The position numbers were made by a program, and so were the translations under genes. Shown here one piece after another: positions 14,887 to 22,813 of a stretch of DNA of 31,005 nt; position 1 is the stretch's first letter, and each line of letters begins with the position of its first letter. The notes under the pieces were generated by a model. It had not been told where the DNA came from. It searched no databases and worked only from the letters and a program-made list of their open reading frames with translations. The DNA is from an uncultured Marvinbryantia sp. (GTDB taxonomy: Bacteria > Bacillota > Clostridia > Lachnospirales > Lachnospiraceae), in assembly GCA_937915375.1 (NCBI GenBank), contig CALDMO010000045.1, positions 1 to 31,005 of the forward strand, in the 5' to 3' direction.

Positions 14887-16689
14887 ATGAAGAGAAGAGT
14901 GATTTCTGCTTTGCTTGCATCGATGATGGTAATAGGATCTGTACCGACGGCATTTGCGGAAGAAACAACAGAAACGGCTACAGAGGCGGCTGTGGAGGAA
15001 GCAGCTCCGGCAGAAAAGGAGCCGATCACAGTAAATGTGGACGATTTAACAGATGTAGAAAAGGAAGCATATGAAGCAGGGCTGATTAATCTGGACGGAA
15101 CATTACCGATTATTACGGATCAGGCAGCGTTTGAAGAAAAATATGGACAGATTTCCGCATTGATTGTTAATTCTGCAGATCGTGTGGTAGATGTTGCAGA
15201 ATTGGATATGGTAAAAAAATGGACCGAAGATACAGGAATTGCTTTTGAATGGCAACCAATCCCGTCGGAAGGTGCACAGGAAAAAATCAATTTGATGCTT
15301 GCCTCCGGTGAAGAACTTCCGGATGTATTCTGGAATTTTGGAGATGGAAAATCGGGAAATATTGTTGTACAGTATGCAGATCAGGGAATCTTCACACCTA
15401 CAGAAGATCTGATCAATAATTATGTCCCATCTCTGAAAAAGATTCTGGATGATAGCGATAAATACTGGGAAGAAATCACTGCACCGGATGGACATACCTA
15501 TGGATTTCCATATATTGAGGAAATGTATGGTTTGGTTCTGACGCCTGGTCCACTTTTGATTAATAAGACCTGGTTGGATCAGCTTGGGCTGGAAGTTCCG
15601 ACTACCGTAGACGAATGGGTAGAATGTATGAAAGCATTCCGTGATGGCGGTGACTTAAACGGTAACGGTGAAGCGGATGAAATTCCGTTGGCTAGCTGGT
15701 TCGGAGCAACTGATACGTTTGGTTCTTACAATATGTTCTATCGCTTTACAGGTGCATTTGGTCAGGCTGACTCTTATTGCGGTGGTAACCAGTATGCAGA
15801 TCATTTAAGAATGATTGATGGAAAAGTAACCTTTACTGCAATGGACGAAGCATTCAGAAAAACAGCAGAATTTTTCAATATGCTCTACAACGAAGGACTG
15901 ATCTGGAATGGTTCCTTTGAGGCAGATGAAAGTGCAGCTTATCACAAATCTCTGATTAAAGAGGATGTGGCAAGAATCGGCTGTTTTGGTACATGGACAG
16001 ATCAGGAAATCACAAACCTTGATGTACACGATGAATACGTAGCACTTCCGCGTCTGGAAGGCGAAGCAGGAAAGATGGGATTTGAAAATAACTATTCTGA
16101 ACTGCAGGATTCTTCTAATACCGCGATTACAGTTGACTGTGAATTCCCACATGTAGTTGCAGCATTTATGGAATATATGGTAGGTGATCCAGCGATTTCT
16201 ATCCAGTCTAACTGGGGTTCTGTTGGATACAATTATGAAATTGATGAAAATGGTATTATGAGAACACCACTTGACGAGCAGGGACGTTACATTGCTCAGG
16301 TTCCGGAATATACAGATTTTGGTAAGGCACGTGTGAACTCTACTACCTGCCGTGGTTCTATGGTGGTTCTGAATGAGTACTATGAAACAGTTGTTGGTTA
16401 TACATATGATGCGGTACAACTTCTGGAAAATCAGAAAACAAACGGAAAAGATGAAATTATGGAAGAGTATGAAACAATTCCGAGAGTAATGATGACAACA
16501 GAAGAGATCCAGAGATTGACCCAGATTCAGCCGACTGTTTCTGATATTGTGGACAGATATATTAATGTATGGGTAACGGAAGGTGTGACAGACGATAACT
16601 GGAATGCATATCTTGGAGAACTGGAAGCAGCAGGTGTGAACGATGTTATAGCAATTTATCAGGCTGCAGTTGACAGAAATACAAAATAA
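14887..16689 (+). CDS. Extracellular sugar-binding protein of the CUT1 importer
   Basis: This large 600-residue solute-binding protein belongs to the group that accompanies LplB/YtcP permeases. AAGGAGG precedes the ATG. The signal peptide is residues 1-24 (MKRRV, hydrophobic core, AFA cleavage), followed by a Glu/Thr/Ala-rich linker to about residue 47. There is no cysteine in the first 47 residues and so no lipobox, which is unusual because Gram-positive binding proteins are normally lipoproteins. The mature domain starts around residue 80 and contains VFWNFGDGKSGNIV and DLNGNGEADEIPLASW, the latter resembling a calcium-binding loop. With a GH32 enzyme downstream, fructose-containing oligosaccharides are the likely ligand; this is inferred. 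Confidence 0.9.
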   Translation: MKRRVISALLASMMVIGSVPTAFAEETTETATEAAVEEAAPAEKEPITVNVDDLTDVEKEAYEAGLINLDGTLPIITDQAAFEEKYGQISALIVNSADRVVDVAELDMVKKWTEDTGIAFEWQPIPSEGAQEKINLMLASGEELPDVFWNFGDGKSGNIVVQYADQGIFTPTEDLINNYVPSLKKILDDSDKYWEEITAPDGHTYGFPYIEEMYGLVLTPGPLLINKTWLDQLGLEVPTTVDEWVECMKAFRDGGDLNGNGEADEIPLASWFGATDTFGSYNMFYRFTGAFGQADSYCGGNQYADHLRMIDGKVTFTAMDEAFRKTAEFFNMLYNEGLIWNGSFEADESAAYHKSLIKEDVARIGCFGTWTDQEITNLDVHDEYVALPRLEGEAGKMGFENNYSELQDSSNTAITVDCEFPHVVAAFMEYMVGDPAISIQSNWGSVGYNYEIDENGIMRTPLDEQGRYIAQVPEYTDFGKARVNSTTCRGSMVVLNEYYETVVGYTYDAVQLLENQKTNGKDEIMEEYETIPRVMMTTEEIQRLTQIQPTVSDIVDRYINVWVTEGVTDDNWNAYLGELEAAGVNDVIAIYQAAVDRNTK

Positions 16690-16746
16690 GTGTGTGACAG
16701 ATCGATAGGAAAATATTCTGACGATAGTTACTAAGCGTTTTGTGAG

Positions 16747-16781
16747 AGCCCGGAATGCTGGGAAATCCAGTGTTCCGGGCT
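16747..16781 (+). terminator. Strong intercistronic hairpin between binding protein and GH32 genes
   Basis: A 15-bp stem (16747-16761 with 16767-16781, two internal G-U pairs, GCCCGGAA/TTCCGGGC outer part) has loop GAAAT. Only a weak TTGCACTTT tail follows, so it is better read as a partial terminator or a 3' stabiliser that lets the importer genes exceed GH32. The remaining gap to 16921 is AT-rich, with no promoter I would defend. Confidence 0.65.
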
Positions 16782-16921
16782 TGCACTTTAATATTATATG
16801 TAAATTATATGAAAAAAGTCTGGAGAATGCAGCAAGATAGTACATGGAATGGAAAAAGAAATTGAGCTATCATATATTTTATATGGAAGTAATTTAAAAA
16901 GAAAAAGGAGAATAATGCTTT

Positions 16922-18367
16922 ATGAAAAAAGAAATGACTTACCGCCCGCTGGTTCATTTTGCACCGGCTGATGGCTGGATGAATGACCCGAACGGAATGG
17001 TGTACATAGATGGAAAATACCACTTGTTTTTTCAGTATTATCCGCAGGTTCCTCTCTGGGGACCGATGCACTGGGGACATGCAGTATCAGAGGATCTGCT
17101 TCACTGGGAGGAACTTCCGGCGGCGATTTATCCGGATGAAAACGGAATGATTTTTTCCGGTTCCTGCGTGTTTGATAAGGAGAATGTGTCTGGACTGGGG
17201 CAGAAAGCGATACCGGAACTTGGCGTGCCGGAAAAAGCGCCGCTGATTGCTGTTTTTACCAGCCATAAGGATATTGTGGAGGGGGAAAACAGAAGGAGTC
17301 AGGAACAGCAGAGTATCGCCTACAGCACAGACTACATTCATTTTGAAAAATACATTGGCAATCCGGTGATTAAAAATATAGAAAAACCGGATTTTCGTGA
17401 TCCGAAAGCATTCTGGAATCCTGTGAAAAACTGCTATAGTCTGGCAATTGCGGCAGGGCCGAACGTGGAATTTTATGCGTCCAAAGATCTGAAAAACTGG
17501 GAAAAGACAGGCGAATTTAAAGCAGGAGAAACTGGACTTGGCGGAATTTGCGAGTGCCCGGACTGTTTCCGTGTTAAGACAGATGACGGCAAGGAAAAGT
17601 GGGTGTTGATCATCAGCATGATCCTTCCGCCGGAAGAAGTCGGAAAGAAAAATGATGTGACAGACCGCATGACGCACATTACGCAGTACTATGTGGGTGA
17701 ATTTGATGGCAATACTTTCCATGATACCGAGCAGGCAGAGGAAGCGCTGGTATTGGATTATGGTACGGACAACTATGCCGCCGTTACATTCCAGAACCTT
17801 GAAGAACCGGTAATGATCGGCTGGGCGGACAACTGGAATTATGCAAGACTGTCGCCGACGGATGATGAGAAATTCCGCGGCAAGATGTCCTTTGCCAGAA
17901 AAATGCGTTTAGTGACGACAGAGAAAGGCTATCGTCTGTCCTATACCTATGAAGGACTGGAGGTGCCAAAGGCACATGCATGGGTGTTGGAAACAGGCGT
18001 GAACCGTCTGCGCGTGAAAACATTCGGCATCCGCGCGAAGGTGAAAGACAGCGGAGAAATCGTCATTGCGAATGAGGCAGGTGAAAAGATCGTTGTCTCT
18101 GTGACAGAGGATGAGATTATTGTAGATCGTACGGCAGCAGGACAGAAAGCGTTCAGTGAACATTATCAGAAAGAGAGCTATGGCATCAATCGTGCGCCGC
18201 GCACGAATAAAGCGTCTGACCTGGAAGTGATTTTGGATAACTGTGTTCTGGAAGTGCTGGCAGACGATGGCAGAGCGCCGTTTACTGTGTGCGTGTTCCC
18301 GATGAAACCGTATACGACAGTTACGGTGACAGGAGATGTGGCGGCAGAGATGTATGAAGTGAAATAA
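16922..18367 (+). CDS. Glycoside hydrolase family 32 (beta-fructosidase / sucrose-6-phosphate hydrolase)
   Basis: The 481-residue cytoplasmic enzyme has no signal peptide. The five-bladed propeller carries the standard GH32 triad: nucleophile Asp22 in WMNDPNG, transition-state stabiliser Asp160 in FRDPKAF, and acid/base Glu211 in ECPDCF. A C-terminal beta-sandwich follows from about residue 340. It should release fructose from sucrose or short fructo-oligosaccharides brought in by the preceding ABC importer. Since import is ABC-type, an unphosphorylated substrate is more likely than sucrose-6-phosphate. AAAAAGGAG lies upstream, a little further than usual from the ATG. Last gene of the LacI-controlled operon. 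Confidence 0.94.
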   Translation: MKKEMTYRPLVHFAPADGWMNDPNGMVYIDGKYHLFFQYYPQVPLWGPMHWGHAVSEDLLHWEELPAAIYPDENGMIFSGSCVFDKENVSGLGQKAIPELGVPEKAPLIAVFTSHKDIVEGENRRSQEQQSIAYSTDYIHFEKYIGNPVIKNIEKPDFRDPKAFWNPVKNCYSLAIAAGPNVEFYASKDLKNWEKTGEFKAGETGLGGICECPDCFRVKTDDGKEKWVLIISMILPPEEVGKKNDVTDRMTHITQYYVGEFDGNTFHDTEQAEEALVLDYGTDNYAAVTFQNLEEPVMIGWADNWNYARLSPTDDEKFRGKMSFARKMRLVTTEKGYRLSYTYEGLEVPKAHAWVLETGVNRLRVKTFGIRAKVKDSGEIVIANEAGEKIVVSVTEDEIIVDRTAAGQKAFSEHYQKESYGINRAPRTNKASDLEVILDNCVLEVLADDGRAPFTVCVFPMKPYTTVTVTGDVAAEMYEVK

Positions 18368-18407
18368 TAACGGTTGGATTTTTAACAATAAGACAGTTGT
18401 TTCACTC

Positions 18408-18436
18408 TTGCAGTACAATTTGATATGTAGTAAAAT
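18408..18436 (+). promoter_or_regulatory. Sigma-A promoter of greA
   Basis: TTGCAG (18408-18413), 17-base spacer, TAAAAT (18431-18436). The predicted start point falls at about 18443, inside the hairpin that follows at once. Confidence 0.65.
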
Positions 18437-18439
18437 AAC

Positions 18440-18473
18440 AGATTAAGGGAGGCGATTTTGCCTCCCTTAATCT
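18440..18473 (+). promoter_or_regulatory. Perfect 14-bp hairpin at the 5' end of the greA mRNA
   Basis: AGATTAAGGGAGGC (18440-18453) is exactly complementary to 18460-18473, with loop GATTTT. No T run follows, and the greA ribosome binding site comes a few bases later. Position at the predicted transcription start suggests a 5' stabiliser. Alternatively it is a terminator-like element for upstream readthrough. The GGGAGG in the 5' arm is locked in the stem. Confidence 0.6.
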
Positions 18474-18494
18474 GAGAAAAGAAGGATGGTTGTC

Positions 18495-18995
18495 ATGGGG
18501 GAACGTCTGACTGAAAATGATGTAAAAAAAATCCGCCAAGAGATCGAACACCGTAAGCTGGTGGTGCGAAAAGAAGCGCTTGAAGCGGTTAAGGAAGCGA
18601 GAGCACATGGAGATCTGAGTGAAAACTTTGAGTACCATGCTGCGAAAAAAGATAAAAATCAGAATGAAAGCCGTATTCGCTATTTGGAGCGAATGCTAAA
18701 AAATGCAACGATTATTAAGGATACTTCCCGCGCGGGAGAGGTCGGGATGAATAAAACCGTAACGGTTTATTTTGAGGATGACGATGAAACGGAGGTATAC
18801 AAACTGGTAACGTCGATCCGTGGTAATTCTATGGATGGAAAGATTAGTATTGAATCGCCGATGGGAAAGGCGCTGCTTGGCAAAAAAGAGGGAGATCGTG
18901 TGTTTGTAAAGATTAATGAAACAGCGGGGTATTATGTAGTCGTGCAAAAAATTGAAGATTCGGATGATGATGGAGATGAGATTCGCAGATTTTAA
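18495..18995 (+). CDS. greA: Transcription elongation factor GreA
   Basis: The 166-residue protein rescues backtracked RNA polymerase by inserting its coiled coil into the secondary channel and stimulating RNA cleavage. The N-terminal coiled coil (about 5-75) carries GDLSENFEYHAAK, with the tip acids Asp40 and Glu43. The C-terminal globular domain contains SPMGKALLGKKEGDRV. The ATG at 18495 is preferred over 18486 because AAGAAGG ends just before 18486. The acidic tail (EDSDDDGDEIRRF) is slightly longer than usual. It has its own promoter and is unrelated to the sugar operon upstream. Confidence 0.93.
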   Translation: MGERLTENDVKKIRQEIEHRKLVVRKEALEAVKEARAHGDLSENFEYHAAKKDKNQNESRIRYLERMLKNATIIKDTSRAGEVGMNKTVTVYFEDDDETEVYKLVTSIRGNSMDGKISIESPMGKALLGKKEGDRVFVKINETAGYYVVVQKIEDSDDDGDEIRRF

Positions 18996-18999
18996 GTGT

Positions 19000-19050
19000 A
19001 TCCGCAGTTATTTTGAGTCGTTATCTTGCATGCAATTTGAATATGCGGAT
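19000..19050. repeat. Spaced inverted repeat around a 10-bp palindrome
   Basis: ATCCGCA (19000-19006) and TGCGGAT (19044-19050) flank a region containing the perfect palindrome TTGCATGCAA (19026-19035). It lies between greA and the SDR gene and lacks a clear T run. It could be a weak terminator or a regulator site for the SDR gene; nothing else is visible in this gap. Confidence 0.3.
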
Positions 19051-19089
19051 GTTGTCATTTACTAAAGTTTCATAAAAGGAGAACAGATC

Positions 19090-19824
19090 ATGGAACGAAA
19101 AACAGCTTGTATTACAGGAGCATCCCGCGGAATTGGGCGTGCGATTGCGGAAATGTTTGCGGCAGACGGATACGATTTGTTTCTTACCTGTCATAAGAAT
19201 GAAAAAATGCTGCAGGAGTTCTGCAGCCAGTTAGAAGAAAAATACTCTGTATCCTGTGCAGCGTTTGCCGGAGATATCGGGGATGCCGATCAGACAGAAC
19301 AGTTGTTTACGATGATTGAGGAAAAAAGGGGACGGCTGGATGTTTTGGTGAACAATGCTGGGATTTCCTGGCATGGTCTTTTGACGGATATGACGCCGGA
19401 TGAGTGGAATACGATGATCAATACAAATCTAAGTTCTGTATTTTACACCAGTAGACTGGCAATTCCTCTGATGCTGAAACGACATAGGGGGAAAATTATT
19501 AATATATCGTCGGTGTGGGGCTGTGTCGGCGCTTCCTGTGAGACTGCTTATTCCGCGGCAAAAGGCGGCGTAAATGCTTTTACTCAGGCGCTGGCAAAAG
19601 AACTTGCACCGAGTAACATACAGGTCAATGCGATTGCCTGTGGAGCGATTGATACAGAAATGAATGGGTTTCTGCTGCCGGAAGAGCGCAGAGAACTGGA
19701 GGAAGAAATACCGACAGGACGCTTCGGCACACCTGCCGAGGTGGCAAAATTGACGCTTTCCCTTTGCGGGGGAAATGAATATCTGACCGGACAGATCATC
19801 CGATTGGATGGCGGCTGGATATAA
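19090..19824 (+). CDS. SDR-family NAD(P)H oxidoreductase, possible EF-P 5-aminopentanone reductase
   Basis: The 244-residue classical short-chain dehydrogenase has the cofactor loop TGASRGIG (9-16), NNAG (88-91), and the catalytic set Ser141, Tyr154 and Lys158 in NISSVWGCVGASCETAYSAAK. The residues NISSVWG and VGASCE, plus LAKELAPSNIQVNAIACG, resemble the YmfI group, which in Bacillus reduces the 5-aminopentanone on elongation factor P, rather than housekeeping FabG; this is from memory and not searched. No fatty-acid synthesis genes are adjacent, which also argues against FabG. AAGGAG precedes the ATG. Confidence 0.85.
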   Translation: MERKTACITGASRGIGRAIAEMFAADGYDLFLTCHKNEKMLQEFCSQLEEKYSVSCAAFAGDIGDADQTEQLFTMIEEKRGRLDVLVNNAGISWHGLLTDMTPDEWNTMINTNLSSVFYTSRLAIPLMLKRHRGKIINISSVWGCVGASCETAYSAAKGGVNAFTQALAKELAPSNIQVNAIACGAIDTEMNGFLLPEERRELEEEIPTGRFGTPAEVAKLTLSLCGGNEYLTGQIIRLDGGWI

Positions 19825-19835
19825 TGAGATATAAG

Positions 19836-19903
19836 AAAATCCATCTCACGAACAGACAATGGAGGAAATTCAAAATCAATGTGTCTGACGGGAGATGGAT
19901 TTT
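19836..19903. terminator. Bidirectional terminator between SDR and galT
   Basis: AAAATCCATCTC (19836-19847) pairs with GAGATGGATTTT (19892-19903), and inside it CAGACA (19853-19858) pairs with TGTCTG (19882-19887). T-rich sequence follows on the plus strand, and TTTTCTTAT follows on the minus strand, as expected between two convergent genes. The enclosed 23-base loop is unusually long. Confidence 0.75.
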
Positions 19904-19945
19904 TCTATATATTATCTAATCTATGATATTTATCATTTGTGAATT

Positions 19946-21439
19946 TTACAGCGCTTCTATAAATCTCATAAATGCATCGCGTCCTTCTGCAGTGCATTTA
20001 TAAACACCTGCATGTTCCAATACATGCATAAATACGGTACCGATCTCCGCATGCAGGATGTCCATAATGGTATCTGCATTTACATTGGAATACTTCGGAA
20101 GGAATTCTGCTACCCAGTCGGCATGTTTTTCCAATGTTCCATCGGCGCGGATATCTTTTCCTGACAGGATCGCTTCTGCGAGCTGCTCCATTTCTGATTT
20201 CAATCTGGCAGGGAGTACAGCCAGTCCCATAACCTCGATCAGACCAATGTTTTCTTTTTTGATGTGATGCAGTTCTGCATGCGGATGATAAACGCCAAGC
20301 GGGTGTTCGTCTGTTGTGATATTGTTTCGCAGAACCAGATCCAGCTCAAATTCATCTCCGCGTGCGCGTGCAATCGGTGTGATGGTATTGTGTGGTTCTC
20401 CGTCAGTCTCTGCAAATACAAAGGCAGCTTCATCAGTATAGCCTCTCCAGGTTTTTAAGATGTGATCAGCCAGATCTACAAGACGAGCGGTATCCTTACA
20501 GCGCAGTCGGATGACAGACATTGGCCATTTTACGATGCCTGCCTGTACATCTTCATATCCATTGATCGTGAAAGTACGTTCAAGCGGAGCTTTTGCCATC
20601 GCAAACTCATAATGACCGCCCTGAAAATGGTCGTGACTTAAAATAGAGCCGCCGACGATTGGAAGATCGGCATTCGAACCGACAAAATAGTGCGGGAACT
20701 GTGTCACGAAATCCAGCAATTTTGCAAAGGTGGCGCGTTCAATCTTCATCGGTACGTGCTGAGAGTTAAATACAATACAATGTTCATTGTAGTAAACGTA
20801 AGGAGAATACTGGAATCCCCAGCGGCTGTCGTTGATGGTGATCGGGATTACGCGGTGATTTTGTCTGGCCGGATGGTTGACTCTGCCTGCATAACCAACA
20901 TTTTCCATGCAAAGCAGACATTTTGGATAACCGCTCTGTTTTGCCAGTTTTGCGGCAGCAATCGCCTTCGGATCTTTTTCTGGTTTGGAAAGATTAATTG
21001 TGATATCCAGAGTTCCGTACGGTGTGTCGGAAGTCCATTTTACATCTTTACAGATGCGGTAACGGCGGATGTAGTCGGTATCCTGGCTTAATTTATAGAA
21101 ATAATCAGTTGCCTTTACTGGTGCTTCTTCGTAAAGTGCACGGAATTTTGCGATGACCTCATGCGGGCGCGGGGTCAGAAGTCCCATGATTTTTGTGTCG
21201 AACAGATCACGGTATACAATGCTGTTTTCTTCTAAAACGCCGGTTTCATGCGCGTAATCCAGAATGTTGTTTAACGTTTCTTCAAGGCAAATGTCGGAAA
21301 CTGTTTTCTGCAAGGCCTCGTATTCATCCAGCTTCAGCAGTTCCAGCAGTTCGTTAACGGCGTAACCGCGGTCGTCTTCTGTCATAAGTCCCGTTTGTAT
21401 TGCATAGGTGACTAAATTGGAAATATCCTGATAAATCAT
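19946..21439 (-). CDS. galT: UDP-glucose-hexose-1-phosphate uridylyltransferase, family 2
   Basis: The 497-residue Leloir-pathway enzyme exchanges UMP between UDP-glucose and galactose-1-phosphate. Its length and the motifs VGYAGRVNHPARQNHR (181-196) and SILSHDHFQGGHYEF (265-279, with His269, His271 and His276) define the Firmicutes-type family-2 GalT, distinct from the shorter E. coli enzyme. GGGAGG lies upstream of the ATG at 21439. It is monocistronic here, with its own promoter, divergent from a CdaR/PucR-type regulator. galK and galE are not in the window. Confidence 0.95.
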   Translation of the reverse strand: MIYQDISNLVTYAIQTGLMTEDDRGYAVNELLELLKLDEYEALQKTVSDICLEETLNNILDYAHETGVLEENSIVYRDLFDTKIMGLLTPRPHEVIAKFRALYEEAPVKATDYFYKLSQDTDYIRRYRICKDVKWTSDTPYGTLDITINLSKPEKDPKAIAAAKLAKQSGYPKCLLCMENVGYAGRVNHPARQNHRVIPITINDSRWGFQYSPYVYYNEHCIVFNSQHVPMKIERATFAKLLDFVTQFPHYFVGSNADLPIVGGSILSHDHFQGGHYEFAMAKAPLERTFTINGYEDVQAGIVKWPMSVIRLRCKDTARLVDLADHILKTWRGYTDEAAFVFAETDGEPHNTITPIARARGDEFELDLVLRNNITTDEHPLGVYHPHAELHHIKKENIGLIEVMGLAVLPARLKSEMEQLAEAILSGKDIRADGTLEKHADWVAEFLPKYSNVNADTIMDILHAEIGTVFMHVLEHAGVYKCTAEGRDAFMRFIEAL

Positions 21440-21490
21440 AATAAATCCTCCCTATATTTTTAGAGTATTTTGCCATAACAAGGCATACTA

Positions 21491-21519
21491 AGTATAGCAT
21501 AGTTTGCTCTTTTTGTGAA
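21491..21519 (-). promoter_or_regulatory. Promoter of galT
   Basis: On the minus strand TTCACA (21519-21514), a 17-base spacer and TATACT (21496-21491) precede galT by about 50 bases, with a TG just upstream of the -10 as an extended element. The divergent gap of roughly 180 bases would be the target of the adjacent regulator. Confidence 0.65.
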
Positions 21520-21617
21520 CAAAAATAAAAAATTTACAAAAAAGAACGAAATTTCTCTTTTATTTTTAGCTAAATTGGTGTATGATGAAAAAAGAGAAAG
21601 GTGTTGGGGTGAATACT

Positions 21618-22706
21618 ATGATTTCAAATCAGATATTACAAAGTACGGTTGATGGAATTAAACAGATCAGCAGAGTAGATTTAGGGATTTTTGACACAGA
21701 GGGAAATATTCTGGCGTCTACATTTTTAGGGATGGAGCAGTACGCGGAACCGGCGCTGATGTTTGTGAATTCTCCGGCAGAGAGCCAGGAGCTGCAGGGA
21801 TATCAGTTCTTCAAGGTGTATGACGAAACACATCTGGAATATATTTTGTTGGCCAGCGGAAGCAGTGACGATACGTATATGGTCGGCAAGATGGCTGCTT
21901 TTCAGATGCAAAATCTTCTGGTGGCATACAAGGAACGTTTTGACAAGGATAATTTTGTAAAAAATCTGCTTTTGGACAATCTGCTGTTGATTGACATTTA
22001 CAACCGGGCGAAAAAACTTCATATTGATACGGATGTGCGCAGAGTAGTGTTTATTCTGGAGACAAGTTATGAAAAAGACAGTGTTTCTCTGGAAAATGTG
22101 CGGATGAGCCTGGGAAATAAGGCGCATGATTTTATCACGGCGGTTGATGAAAAGAGTATTATTGTTGTAAAAGAGCTTGCGCCGTCCGATGATTATGCAG
22201 AGATGGAGCATGTAGCGGAGCAGATTTTGGCAAGTTTGGACAGCGCGCGCAGAGAAAATGCGCACATTGCTTATGGAACGATCGTAGGAGAGATCAAAGA
22301 AGTTTCCCGTTCTTATAAGGAAGCGCGTATGGCGCTTGATGTCGGCAAGATTTTCTTTGATGAGAGAGATATTTTTGCTTACAGTTCCCTGGGAATCGGC
22401 CGCCTGATCTATCAGCTTCCGATGCCACTGTGCAAAATGTTTATCCGTGAGATTTTTGACGGCAAATCGCCGGATGATTTCGACGAGGAAACGCTGACGA
22501 CGATCAACAAATTTTTTGAGAACAGCCTGAATGTTTCCGAGACGTCCAGACAGTTGTATATCCACAGAAATACATTGGTATAACGTCTGGATAAACTGCA
22601 GAAGAGTACTGGTCTGGATCTGCGTGTCTTTGAGGATGCGATCACATTCAAGATCGCGTTGATGGTTGTAAAATATATGAAGTTTATGGAAACAATGGAG
22701 TTTTAG
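21618..22706 (+). pseudogene. CdaR/PucR-type regulator interrupted by an in-frame stop in its HTH
   Basis: The start is placed at the ATG at 21618, six bases after GGGGTG; an ATG at 21582 is also in frame. The N-terminal part resembles a CdaR-like sensory domain (VDLGIFDTEGNILAST), followed by a GGDEF-like middle region and a C-terminal HTH_30. The frame stops at TAA 22581-22583 after SRQLYIHRNTLV. The same frame continues as RLDKLQKSTGLDLRVFEDAI and FKIALMVVKYMKF to a second stop at 22704-22706. The family normally reads NTLVYRL, so a Tyr codon TAT or TAC has become TAA. The 321-residue product would lack the end of its DNA-binding domain. It is divergent from galT and may have controlled it. 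A sequencing error is possible. Confidence 0.88.
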
Positions 22707-22766
22707 AAATTTTGTTTCCGGCATGAACCATGCAGATGCGGCATAAGATAACAGTAACTGTATGAG

Positions 22767-22800
22767 GGGTTTGGAGGCGTCGGCTTCCAAATCCTTTTTT
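22767..22800 (+). terminator. Intrinsic terminator between the broken regulator and the S41 protease
   Basis: A 12-bp stem (22767-22778 with 22783-22794, two G-U pairs), loop GTCG, followed by six T. It ends 13 bases before the next start codon, so the protease message must begin very close to its gene or arise by readthrough. Confidence 0.88.
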
Positions 22801-22813
22801 GTGAGAGGTAGAA

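Noticed and set aside
15805..16845. Long minus-strand open frame (346 codons) opposite the sugar-binding protein
   Set aside because: It is fully antisense to a well-supported gene, is rich in Cys, His, Ile and Phe as expected from a reversed reading of coding DNA, and has no ribosome binding site or recognisable motif.
18440..18473. Hairpin before greA as a terminator of the GH32 operon
   Set aside because: No T run follows, and it lies downstream of a good promoter for greA, so a 5' leader role is more likely, although weak termination cannot be excluded.
21726..22790. Minus-strand open frame of 354 codons opposite the CdaR-type regulator
   Set aside because: Same pattern of antisense shadow; the plus-strand frame has clear family motifs on both sides of its stop codon.
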